Shown: piece by piece, positions 56,481 through 64,000 of the stretch
Layout of the letters: every line of letters begins with the position of its first letter
Numbering within the stretch: the first letter of the stretch is position 1
Source of the DNA: Flavisolibacter tropicus
GTDB taxonomy: Bacteria; Bacteroidota; Bacteroidia; Chitinophagales; Chitinophagaceae
Direction: 5' to 3'
NCBI RefSeq assembly: GCF_001644645.1
Contig: NZ_CP011390.1
Span: 2,724,001 to 2,788,000, forward strand
Length of the DNA stretch: 64,000 nt
The notes under the pieces: generated by a model
Databases searched by the model: none
What the model saw: the letters and a program-made list of their open reading frames with translations, nothing else
Told to the model about the DNA's origin: nothing
Made by a program: the position numbers and the translations under genes

Positions 56481-57362
56481 ATGAAGCCACATTTTCACAA
56501 AGTTCCTGTGAGCTTGCAAAGCTCATTCAGTATCCGCCACGACGTACAGCGCTGTTTTCCAACAACCTGGCACTTGCATCCAGAATTGGAACTGCATTAT
56601 GTTATTAAAGGCGAAGGGGTTCGCTTCATTGGTGATAATATCAGCAACTTCTCACCGGGCGAGATCTTATTTATGGGTCAGAACCTGCCCCATACCTGGC
56701 GGTGTAAAGAGGAATATTTCCAGGAGGCCTCCAACCTGCAAGTGGAAGCCATTGTACTACAGTTCTTACCTACTTGCCTGGGCAAAGATTTCTTAAGCCT
56801 GCCTGAGGCTTACCTCATTCCAAAACTGCTAGAAAAAGCAAAGAGAGGCATGGTACTGGGCGGCAAATCAAAAGAGAAAATTGGCGAGTTAATGTTTGCC
56901 GCATTGCAAGCCACCAATCTTGACCGCATTATACTACTGCTCTCCATTATTAAAATACTGGCGGAATCAAAAGACTACCATTCAATTTCTTCACCACATG
57001 CCTTTTATAAATCAGACGATGTAGAAACACAACGATTGAATACAGTTTGCGCCTATACGCTGGCCAATTACAAGAAAAACATTACCCTTGAAGAAATAGC
57101 CTCCATCAGCAACTTAAGCGTTACTTCGTTTTGCCGCTATTTCAAACAAATGACCAATAAGACCTACAATGATTTTTTAACAGAGATCCGTATCAGTCAT
57201 GCCTGCCGGCTATTGATTGAAGACCGGCTTCCAACAGAACTGATTTGTTTTCAGTGCGGCTTTAATAACATCTCTAATTTCTACAGGCACTTTAAAAACA
57301 TTACTTCATTAACACCTTTAGAGTACAAAAGGGAGTATTTAAAAATGCCGGTAAATGCCTAA
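56481..57362 (+). CDS. AraC-family transcriptional regulator
   Basis: This 293-residue regulator has an N-terminal cupin-like domain with metal/effector-site residues (HLHPELELHYV, FSPGEILFMGQNLPHTW). Two helix-turn-helix motifs lie over about residues 190-290, with LEEIASISNLSVTSFCRYFKQ and the signature ICFQCGFNNISNFYRHFKN. Position and orientation suggest it controls the divergent isomerase-kinase genes in response to their sugar. It converges with the DUF3748 gene. Confidence 0.92.
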   Translation: MKPHFHKVPVSLQSSFSIRHDVQRCFPTTWHLHPELELHYVIKGEGVRFIGDNISNFSPGEILFMGQNLPHTWRCKEEYFQEASNLQVEAIVLQFLPTCLGKDFLSLPEAYLIPKLLEKAKRGMVLGGKSKEKIGELMFAALQATNLDRIILLLSIIKILAESKDYHSISSPHAFYKSDDVETQRLNTVCAYTLANYKKNITLEEIASISNLSVTSFCRYFKQMTNKTYNDFLTEIRISHACRLLIEDRLPTELICFQCGFNNISNFYRHFKNITSLTPLEYKREYLKMPVNA

Positions 57363-57372
57363 CCTCCGATAG

Positions 57373-58755
57373 CTATAGGCCAGCAACATCCAATAGGAAA
57401 ATGTGCAGGTATTTACCTTTCTCGCCTTTCGTATAACGGTTATAGGCAAGTTGTTTTCCGTTATTAGACCAGACCACCCCACCTACAGGGCGCTCTTCAT
57501 CCGAAAAGGATGGTAGCAATTGAGTGGTTTTACCAGTAGAAAGTTCTGTTACGTACAAGGTATTATTTCCTATATAGGCCAGCTTGGTATCATCAGGACT
57601 AAAATTGAACATGCCCTGAATGGAAAACGCATTATGCGTTAGCTGTTTACTATCGCCTCCATTGGGAGACACACAAAAGACTTGGATATGTCCATTTTCA
57701 TCAGAAGAAAGAAAGGCAATGATTGATCCGTCTTTCGTAGAACGCAACCAATGTCTCGGGCCCTGCACGCCGTTATTCGTATAGGTAACGCGGCGTTGTG
57801 TAACGCCTGCCGGAACATTAGGTCGACTAGTAGCTGTTCCCTCCAGTGGTTTACCGGGACGCTCTTGCCTGATATCGTTTGGCAGATCAACAACAAAGAC
57901 TTCCGTTTTCAAGTTTCCGTCCTTATCGCGTACATGCCCTTGAAAAGCAATAGCCCGCTCTTGTCTACTTCCGTCTTTATGCACATAGCCACTCTTGCCA
58001 ATCCAGGTTTCATCAAAAGCTTTTTCAATTTCATCGGTGCCCCACCTGGGTTGTTCTGTAACTTCAGTAACAATAGCCGAAAACATTTCGCCTGTAAAAT
58101 TCTCTGCTGAATCAGCATCGGTTACTTCTACCCGAGCTGGCATCATCACACCCACTACCCGCAGGTCTTTTATGGATTGATCTACCAGGCTGTGTTGCTC
58201 CAATACATAGTCGTTATAGGTATAGCTTATCCACCGACCATCGCCACTGAACGAGTGTGCATGTGTACCACCACGCAATGCGCCCTTCGTAAAAGGATGG
58301 TCCACATCACGGGCATCCATTGCAATTGGTTTTAACGGATTCGCTATATCAATGCCAATACAGGAACGTCTTGCAAAACCGTAAGGCTGTTTCTCATTGG
58401 CATTGGTTAAACCACGAAGAAAAATCACCCGATCCTGGATAGGAGAAAAACTGGCAGCACCAACGCCCGGGCCAAACGCTGTTTGGTTTTCGGTATGATA
58501 TACGGGCTTTACTTCACCCGTTTCTACATTCACAATACCAATGGTACCGGTGCGACTAATATGTGTATCCTCATTTCTTGTGTCAAAAACAATCCATTTA
58601 TCATCTGCAGAAAAGCATTGCGTATGGTTGATGGTAAATCCATGTTCGCCATACGTCAATTGCTTCTCCTGCAGTGCATGACCTCTCAAATCATCCATAG
58701 CTTGCGTATTAAAAAGAAGTAAAAATAAGAAGGGATAGAACTTTGCGCTTAGCAT
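57373..58755 (-). CDS. DUF3748 (YidR-like) beta-propeller protein
   Basis: This 460-residue protein is related to E. coli YidR. It has a hydrophobic N-terminus (FYPFLFLLLF) and TolB/WD-like propeller repeats such as HAHSFSGDGRWISYTYND, MFNFSPDDTKLAYIGNN and VVWSNNGKQLAYNRYT. A catalytic function is not established. The start codon overlaps the DapA-like stop by one base (TGATG), which suggests translational coupling. E. coli yidR also sits near an SSS-type symporter gene, yidK. Confidence 0.75.
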   Translation of the reverse strand: MLSAKFYPFLFLLLFNTQAMDDLRGHALQEKQLTYGEHGFTINHTQCFSADDKWIVFDTRNEDTHISRTGTIGIVNVETGEVKPVYHTENQTAFGPGVGAASFSPIQDRVIFLRGLTNANEKQPYGFARRSCIGIDIANPLKPIAMDARDVDHPFTKGALRGGTHAHSFSGDGRWISYTYNDYVLEQHSLVDQSIKDLRVVGVMMPARVEVTDADSAENFTGEMFSAIVTEVTEQPRWGTDEIEKAFDETWIGKSGYVHKDGSRQERAIAFQGHVRDKDGNLKTEVFVVDLPNDIRQERPGKPLEGTATSRPNVPAGVTQRRVTYTNNGVQGPRHWLRSTKDGSIIAFLSSDENGHIQVFCVSPNGGDSKQLTHNAFSIQGMFNFSPDDTKLAYIGNNTLYVTELSTGKTTQLLPSFSDEERPVGGVVWSNNGKQLAYNRYTKGEKGKYLHIFLLDVAGL

Positions 58756-59678
58756 CAGGCAGGCACTTCCAACTGAAGCGTTCTTTCCAGCTCCAGATAT
58801 TCGTTTAATAAGGCATCTATTTTCCTTGTATCAACTATTGCTGCAGATTGACCAGGGATACGAACCAGTGTAGAAATATTCAGACCTTGCTTTTGCAGGC
58901 AATACTTGGCAGAGAGTGGATAGTGATCGTGCATGACATCCATATGCCGAACAAAAAACTCCTGAACCATTGCCACTTCTGCTAGCAGTTCCGGCTTATC
59001 ATAATTATCACACAACCATACAATCAATCGTGGGAAATAATTACCCTGGATGCAGGAGAGCCCTGCAGCACCCGCTTTTAGTGATTTCACAGCGTTCACC
59101 ATATAGGCGTCATACAGTCCAAAGCTATGCCCCTCACCTGCTTTGATCTTCTCACGTACTTGTGTAATATCCAGGCAGGTATCCTTATGATAAGTAACCC
59201 GTCCTGTTTTTACAAATAAGGCCAGCTGTTGTGCCGATAGTAAGCGTTTATAGGGAACAGGACATTCATAGAAACCGATAGGAATATCTTCTGTCGCCTC
59301 TAATAGTTTAAAAACTCTTTCATTAAAAACCTCATCACTTTCCTGCTTTTCTGCAATGATAGAAGTAATAGCAATTACAGCCTGTGTGCCCGTATCATTT
59401 ATCCGCTTTATGAACTCGGCCTGCTTTTCTAAAGTCTTATCAAATGTACCTGTAGCTACCACAGGCACTGTTCCGTTAGCCACTTTTACCACATGCTTTA
59501 CTACATGGATTCTTTCTTCTTCGGTCAGCTCATACATTTCACTGGAAAGACAGTTGGCAAAAAGTCCCCTGGCACCTGCCTGCAGGTAATATTCTGTTAA
59601 TTGGGTTAGCCCATCATAGTCAACTTTACCTGTTGCTGTGTATGGTGTCAGCATAACAGGAATAAATCCTTTGTTCAT
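58755..59678 (-). CDS. DapA-family class I aldolase/lyase
   Basis: This 307-residue protein of the dihydrodipicolinate synthase / N-acetylneuraminate lyase superfamily begins MNKGFIPVMLTPYTATGKVD. The Schiff-base lysine is in TYHKDTCLD, and a conserved Tyr is in GFYECPVPYK. The usual G-x-x-G-E motif is changed to NCLSSEMYELT, so ordinary DapA and NanA specificity is doubtful. It may cleave a 2-keto-3-deoxy sugar acid. The start at 59678 is chosen by homology; an ATG at 59717 is also in frame. Confidence 0.82.
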   Translation of the reverse strand: MNKGFIPVMLTPYTATGKVDYDGLTQLTEYYLQAGARGLFANCLSSEMYELTEEERIHVVKHVVKVANGTVPVVATGTFDKTLEKQAEFIKRINDTGTQAVIAITSIIAEKQESDEVFNERVFKLLEATEDIPIGFYECPVPYKRLLSAQQLALFVKTGRVTYHKDTCLDITQVREKIKAGEGHSFGLYDAYMVNAVKSLKAGAAGLSCIQGNYFPRLIVWLCDNYDKPELLAEVAMVQEFFVRHMDVMHDHYPLSAKYCLQKQGLNISTLVRIPGQSAAIVDTRKIDALLNEYLELERTLQLEVPA

Positions 59679-59724
59679 AATTATTTTTTTCAAGGTGTTG
59701 AAATCAATTAGAGGCATCTACCCT

Positions 59725-61320
59725 CTACATACTTGTTTCTAACTCTACAACTTGTAGTGGTTCCTCTTTACGTTTTCTTTTTGATTGTGTAAGTGCAAGA
59801 CCGATCAGGAAGATGGTGAGTGTTCCCACCACAATGGTCATATTTGTATGCAATGGATTACGTAAGAACTCATACTGTTGTGGCAACTTAGCGGAAAAGG
59901 TTAACCATAAGATTACCACAATGCCTATGATCGTAGCCGTTAGTGCTTCTGCATTTTTAGTTTGGCGGCTAATAATACCAAGAAGGAAAAGACCCAGCAT
60001 ACCACCGGCAAATATGCCAGAGAGCTGCCACCAGATATCTAACACACTTTTTACGCCAATCATAGCCAGCCCTGTACACAAACCGAATAAGCCGAATACC
60101 ACTGTGGCAATATGAAGTGTTCGTAAGGTGCGAGAATCAGACAGGTTGGGTTTAAAATAGCGTTTATAGATATCAACTGTAAATACCGTTGCTGATGCAT
60201 TCATACCCGAACTAATGGTACTCATAGCCGCTGATAACAGCGCGGATACAACCAGACCTAATATACCTGTTGGCATTTTACTTACCATAAAGAAGGGCAT
60301 TACTTTATCACCATAATCTTCAGGTCGTAACGAAGCGGCCATCTGGCTGATCTGTGCAGATGTAGCCGCAGCACCTAATCGTTCTGCCGCCACCTGCTGT
60401 CGTACAGTTTCTATTTGTTCCGGATGGATCTGGTAATAGGAATAAAGGGCGGCTCCAATGATGAAGAACAAAAGTGACGCGGGTACATACATGGCCACAC
60501 ACAGCCATAAGGACCGTGACGCTTCCTTTTGTGAAGCCGCCGTATGATAGCGCTGCACATAATTCTGGTCCATCCCAAAATTATTCAGGTTGATAAAGAA
60601 CCCATAAAACAGCACCACCCAGAAGGTCGATTCTACAAAATTGGGTGATATACTTCCCAGGCCGAACTTTTTATCACTAACTCCAATCTCTATCATTTTC
60701 GACACACCACCTGGCATATCGGCAATAATCAAATAGAGGATCAATAGGGCACCTAATGTTTTGATAATGCCTTGTATTACTTCCGTCCATATAACAGCTT
60801 CCATACCCCCTAATACGGTATACAAAATGATGCAGGCACCCATCACCACCATGATGGTAGACATCGGGTAGCCAATCAAGGCCTGTAGGCTCAAAGCAAT
60901 ACCAAAGAAGATGGAACCCATTCTTGCCAACTGGGTCAGCAGGAAGCACACCACGGTATAGGTACGGGCCCATGGTCCAAAACGATGTTCAAGATGCGTA
61001 TAAGCCGATATTTCGCCAGATTTACGATAGAAGGGGACAAAGTATTTAGAAGCTACCCAAGCTGCAAAGGGCATAGAGATACTAAAGACAAATGCATTCC
61101 AGTTACTGCCAAATGCCTTACCCGGTACACCCAGGAATGTATTACTGCTCAAAAAGGTAGCATAGATAGACAACCCAATGGCCCAACCAGGAATAGAACC
61201 TGATGCCTTTGTAAATTGCTCGGCACTTTTATTTTTCCGGGAAAAATAAACGCCCACCACCACCATGGCCAACAAGTAAAGGGCAATTATCGAAAGGTCT
61301 AAAATGGGAAGATTTTTCAT
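59725..61320 (-). CDS. Sodium:solute symporter (SSS family)
   Basis: This 531-residue inner-membrane protein has about 13-14 helices. It contains SSS-type blocks such as AIGLSIYATFLSSNTFLGVPG in helix 1-2, GGMEAVIWTEVIQGII and LVVSALLSAAMSTISSGMNASATVF. The substrate could be a sialic acid, galactoside or uronic acid. It lies between the sialidase-like gene and the DapA-like gene, suggesting it imports the product of the first for the second (inference). Confidence 0.9.
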   Translation of the reverse strand: MKNLPILDLSIIALYLLAMVVVGVYFSRKNKSAEQFTKASGSIPGWAIGLSIYATFLSSNTFLGVPGKAFGSNWNAFVFSISMPFAAWVASKYFVPFYRKSGEISAYTHLEHRFGPWARTYTVVCFLLTQLARMGSIFFGIALSLQALIGYPMSTIMVVMGACIILYTVLGGMEAVIWTEVIQGIIKTLGALLILYLIIADMPGGVSKMIEIGVSDKKFGLGSISPNFVESTFWVVLFYGFFINLNNFGMDQNYVQRYHTAASQKEASRSLWLCVAMYVPASLLFFIIGAALYSYYQIHPEQIETVRQQVAAERLGAAATSAQISQMAASLRPEDYGDKVMPFFMVSKMPTGILGLVVSALLSAAMSTISSGMNASATVFTVDIYKRYFKPNLSDSRTLRTLHIATVVFGLFGLCTGLAMIGVKSVLDIWWQLSGIFAGGMLGLFLLGIISRQTKNAEALTATIIGIVVILWLTFSAKLPQQYEFLRNPLHTNMTIVVGTLTIFLIGLALTQSKRKRKEEPLQVVELETSM

Positions 61321-61504
61321 TCAAGAGAATTAAGAAACAACAAATACTAAAAACCAAATAACAAATACCAAGAAGCAAATTCAAAATGATAAATGCGAAA
61401 CTGGTAAGAACAACAAACAATAATTGATATCATACAATGCTGCACCCTTTGAATAGATATCAGCTATGCTGTACTGTTATACTAACTACTGCTGGATACT
61501 AAAA

Positions 61505-62536
61505 CTATTTCTGTTCTAACACCACGTGCTTAATGCTTTTACGATCGTAGGTATAAGTGATATGCACTTTACCATCTTTTGTTTGAATGACGGCCGGGTA
61601 GCTAAATTCCTCTGTAGTACCATCTTCTAAAACAGCGATATCTGTCCACTGCGCGCCATCTTTGGATACCGCCACATTTAGCTTGGCTCTTCCAGTTGAC
61701 CACTCTTTACCTCTAATGGTAGGATTGTAGACCAATAACTGCCAACCATTTTTCAATGTCACAGCATCGGTACCAGAGTTCGGATTCAAGATGTCTGTTT
61801 TGCTTAATGCACCCCAGGTTTTTCCATTATCCTCTGAAAAGGCTTGTACCACCCTGTCGTGTCTGCTTCTGCAAAGAATTTGCAGCTTATTATTGGCATA
61901 GCTCAAAATACTAGGCTGTATAACATTGAACTCGGTCTGTACATCTACAGGAATGATCTGCCACGTAGCACCCAGGTCCGTTGTCTTTTCAATATGCACT
62001 TTCCAACTTTCCCTGGTCTCGGTACTGGAAGGCGCTAAGATGGTACCATCCGCCAATTGAATAGGTTTATTCTTAATGGGCCCCAATACGCCATCCGGTA
62101 ATTTCACAGGGGCTGTCCATGTTTTCCCATCATCCATTGATGTACGCACCATCCCCCACCAGTCGCGTGGTGATGGGCCTTCTTTATAGAATAAGAAAAC
62201 CTTTCCTTCTTTTGCCTTAAAGAGCACCGGGTTCCAGGTAGGATAACGCAAGGTATCATTAATGATCCCATTCGCCATTTCTACCGGCTGCTTCCATTTA
62301 CCATTTTCTTCTTCCGAAAGCCAGATGGCTACATCTTTGTGTCCTTCCCGCGTGCCGCCGAAATAGGCGACTAAACGCTTACCCGGCTTTACCTCCAAAA
62401 TGGTAGATGCATGGCACTCACGGAAGGGTGGATTATTAAATAGCAGTTCTTCCTGCGCTTTTACCCAGGTACCTTGTCCATAGCAAAAAGCTACTTGTGA
62501 AAAAAGGGCTATTGCAAGTGTTTTAATGTGTTTCAT
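61505..62536 (-). CDS. Exported sialidase-like BNR/Asp-box beta-propeller
   Basis: This 343-residue exported protein has a signal peptide to FCYGQ and a six-bladed sialidase-type propeller. Asp-box repeats are visible as SMDDGKTW, TTDLGATW and SEDNGKTW. Near the N-terminus NPPFRECHAS is a variant of the sialidase Arg motif, and YFGGTREGHKDVAIW follows. It matches the 'predicted neuraminidase' group whose true substrates are poorly known, so sialic-acid cleavage should not be assumed. It follows SusD by 140 bp. Confidence 0.8.
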   Translation of the reverse strand: MKHIKTLAIALFSQVAFCYGQGTWVKAQEELLFNNPPFRECHASTILEVKPGKRLVAYFGGTREGHKDVAIWLSEEENGKWKQPVEMANGIINDTLRYPTWNPVLFKAKEGKVFLFYKEGPSPRDWWGMVRTSMDDGKTWTAPVKLPDGVLGPIKNKPIQLADGTILAPSSTETRESWKVHIEKTTDLGATWQIIPVDVQTEFNVIQPSILSYANNKLQILCRSRHDRVVQAFSEDNGKTWGALSKTDILNPNSGTDAVTLKNGWQLLVYNPTIRGKEWSTGRAKLNVAVSKDGAQWTDIAVLEDGTTEEFSYPAVIQTKDGKVHITYTYDRKSIKHVVLEQK

Positions 62537-62676
62537 AATTAATCGTTTGTTCTTTTACCCATTACTGGTATGTGATAATCAAGGCTACAAACCCAGTAAA
62601 GGCTTTGCATTTTAATAAACAGAATAACAGCAGCACACCGGTGTCAGTAGTTCAGCGTGCTGCATGTTCCAGGTTA

Positions 62677-64000
62677 TTAATAACCTGTATTCTGTTCCAA
62701 CTTTGCACTGAAGTTGGCATCGATTGCTGTTTGAGGAATTGGGAAAAATTCGTGTTTATCTTGAATTGTTGTTCGTGTGCTTTGTAACAGGCTGTATTTG
62801 CGAACGCGCTCTACCAGCTTACCCATTCTTGTTAATGTACGGCGCCTGGGTTCTTCTGAAATTAACTCACGCGCACGCTCATCCAAAATATAATCCAGTG
62901 TAACACTACCTGGAGCAACAGGTTTTGCTTTCGCTCTTGCTCTTATTACATTGATATCATCAGCAGCCTTTGCAGGATCACCTTTTCTTAAATAAGCTTC
63001 TGCACGAAGTAAATAGGTTTCTGCCAGGCGGTAGATGATGGCATCTTTTCCTGTACGGCCAGATGTATTGGTATTGTTCCAGGGCTTGCCTTCTACTTTG
63101 CGAGGGTAGGCATAAATGTTACGCATAGTGTCTTCCTGGTTTGTCTTCTGCTCTACAGGCTTACCAAAGTAAGCCGCAGAAGCGGGGTTGTTATACAAGA
63201 AGCTGCGACGCATGTTATATACGGAATTACGGATATCGTTACTCCAGTCGCTACTCCATATATCATACAGGTAATAATTGGTTCCGCGAATAGGACCCGT
63301 ACCGCGACCCAGGCTATCTACAACCAACATGGCACCACCGCTTGGATCTTTAATTTTCGATAAGAACGGCGCCCATTGTCTGATCATGCTGTTTCCTCCT
63401 TGAGAACCGCCACCACCAGCAGTAAAGTTTTCAAACTGCCAGGCGTAGATCGTTTCCAGGTTGCCTGTGCTACGGTTTTGGTTACCTTCTACAAACAGAT
63501 CAGAGTACACATCGCCAGGTTGATCTTTTTGCACACCAAAACGATTGGTCATGATCTGGTACAAGCCAGAATTAATAACCGCGGATGCACTTGCAATTGA
63601 CTTATCGTAATCGCCAAGGCTGATGTATACTTCACTCAACAGATGATCTGCTGCTGCTTTTACAATACGACCTTCTTTTGTTTTAACAACAGTAGCAGGT
63701 AACCACTTAGAAGCAAACTCCAGGTCACTCTTAGCCAACTCATACACATCTTTTCTAGCCGCCCGTACGAAATCTGTTTTGGGAGCAGAATAGATCTCTT
63801 TTACAATAGGCACACCGCCGTATAAATTGGCCAATAAATTATACGTATAGGCTCTAAAGAATTTTGCTTCTGCTATCACTGCATTCTTCTCCGCTTCAGT
63901 GGCCCAGATGGAAGCCGACTCCGGCTTTTCTGCATAAGTTATTACCGTGTTAGCACGCAGGATCATTTGCGTATAGGCCCAGTTCCAGATGTTTACCACT
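62677..64000 (-). CDS. SusD/RagB-family lipoprotein, N-terminus outside window
   Basis: These ~440 C-terminal residues belong to a SusD-like nutrient-binding protein whose 5' end lies past position 64000. AEAKFFRAYTYNLLANLYGGVP, IYRLAETYLLRAEAYLRKG, and the C-terminal EPRRRTLTRMGKLVERV are typical. Its SusC partner is presumably just beyond the edge. It heads a locus that continues with the sialidase-like protein, SSS symporter and DapA-like enzyme. A short palindrome (AGGTTATTAATAACCT, 62671-62686) covers the stop codon. Confidence 0.9.
   Translation of the reverse strand, partial: VVNIWNWAYTQMILRANTVITYAEKPESASIWATEAEKNAVIAEAKFFRAYTYNLLANLYGGVPIVKEIYSAPKTDFVRAARKDVYELAKSDLEFASKWLPATVVKTKEGRIVKAAADHLLSEVYISLGDYDKSIASASAVINSGLYQIMTNRFGVQKDQPGDVYSDLFVEGNQNRSTGNLETIYAWQFENFTAGGGGSQGGNSMIRQWAPFLSKIKDPSGGAMLVVDSLGRGTGPIRGTNYYLYDIWSSDWSNDIRNSVYNMRRSFLYNNPASAAYFGKPVEQKTNQEDTMRNIYAYPRKVEGKPWNNTNTSGRTGKDAIIYRLAETYLLRAEAYLRKGDPAKAADDINVIRARAKAKPVAPGSVTLDYILDERARELISEEPRRRTLTRMGKLVERVRKYSLLQSTRTTIQDKHEFFPIPQTAIDANFSAKLEQNTGY

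Noticed and set aside
61229..61420. Hydrophobic short frame upstream of the SSS gene
   Set aside because: It is formed by AAATAACAAAT-type low-complexity sequence read on the minus strand and overlaps the symporter start.
61505..62536. Calling this a true sialidase in a sialic-acid operon
   Set aside because: Arg-motif variant, missing NanE/NanK and a DapA-like protein without the NanA motif do not support such a specific call.
1..64000. CRISPR arrays, tRNA/rRNA genes, transposases, prophage or toxin-antitoxin genes
   Set aside because: No direct-repeat/spacer arrays, cloverleaf sequences or recognisable mobile-element proteins were seen on either strand.

Overview
The window reads as a chromosomal segment of a Bacteroidota bacterium, most likely from the Chitinophagaceae. 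Supporting signs are SusC/SusD pairs, PorU and PorV of type IX secretion with the gliding lipoprotein GldJ, BshA for bacillithiol, GH144 endoglucanase-like proteins of the type known from Chitinophaga, the lipoprotein-rich proteome, and several start-proximal TAnnTTTG promoter boxes typical of the phylum. No rRNA, tRNA, CRISPR array, prophage or insertion sequence was seen. All genes appear intact except two cut by the window edges: an RsmI-like methyltransferase at the left and a SusD at the right.

Layout. Positions 1-6.9 kb carry housekeeping genes: the RsmI-like end, an M28 peptidase, bshA, an EnvC-like coiled-coil protein, a DUF4292 lipoprotein, dut and ispF. Positions 7.6-16.4 kb hold the type IX secretion block (porV, porU, gldJ), followed by murF, a DUF983 protein and a small membrane protein. 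Positions 16.5-18.7 kb form the 7-deazaguanine (preQ1) set: queC-queE facing away from queF. Positions 18.8-23.7 kb hold an SDR oxidoreductase, a GH1-type hydrolase, a ClC channel and a cysteine-rich Crp/Fnr regulator with palindromic candidate operators.

Positions 24-41 kb form a polysaccharide utilization locus on the minus strand, in transcription order SusC, SusD, LamG lipoprotein, hairpin, FG-GAP/ASPIC lipoprotein, two GH144-like proteins, GH43, SGNH esterase and GH3. The paired GH144-like proteins plus GH3 suggest beta-1,2-glucan or a related beta-glucan as substrate (inference). Facing it at 42.1-46.5 kb is a plus-strand cluster of a PAP2/haloperoxidase-like lipoprotein and two GH30 enzymes, meeting a sugar-porter MFS gene across a bidirectional terminator. 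Positions 48.4-51.5 kb hold a TonB-dependent receptor with its DUF4249 lipoprotein.

Positions 51.7-57.4 kb hold a sugar isomerase (FucI-like rather than AraA), a ribulokinase-type kinase, a 2-hydroxyacid dehydrogenase and a divergent AraC regulator. Positions 57.4-64 kb hold a second SusD-led locus with a sialidase-like beta-propeller, an SSS symporter, a DapA-family aldolase or lyase and a DUF3748 protein.

The most notable non-coding features are a 192-bp nested inverted-repeat element (2229-2420), a ~205-bp intergenic repeat present twice in opposite orientation (6885-7090 and 41808-42010), a perfect 15-bp hairpin abutting a start codon (781-817), and 8-4-8 palindromes upstream of the Crp/Fnr gene and of the GH30 cluster. 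The most notable coding oddity is a QueC that lacks all four zinc-ligand cysteines.
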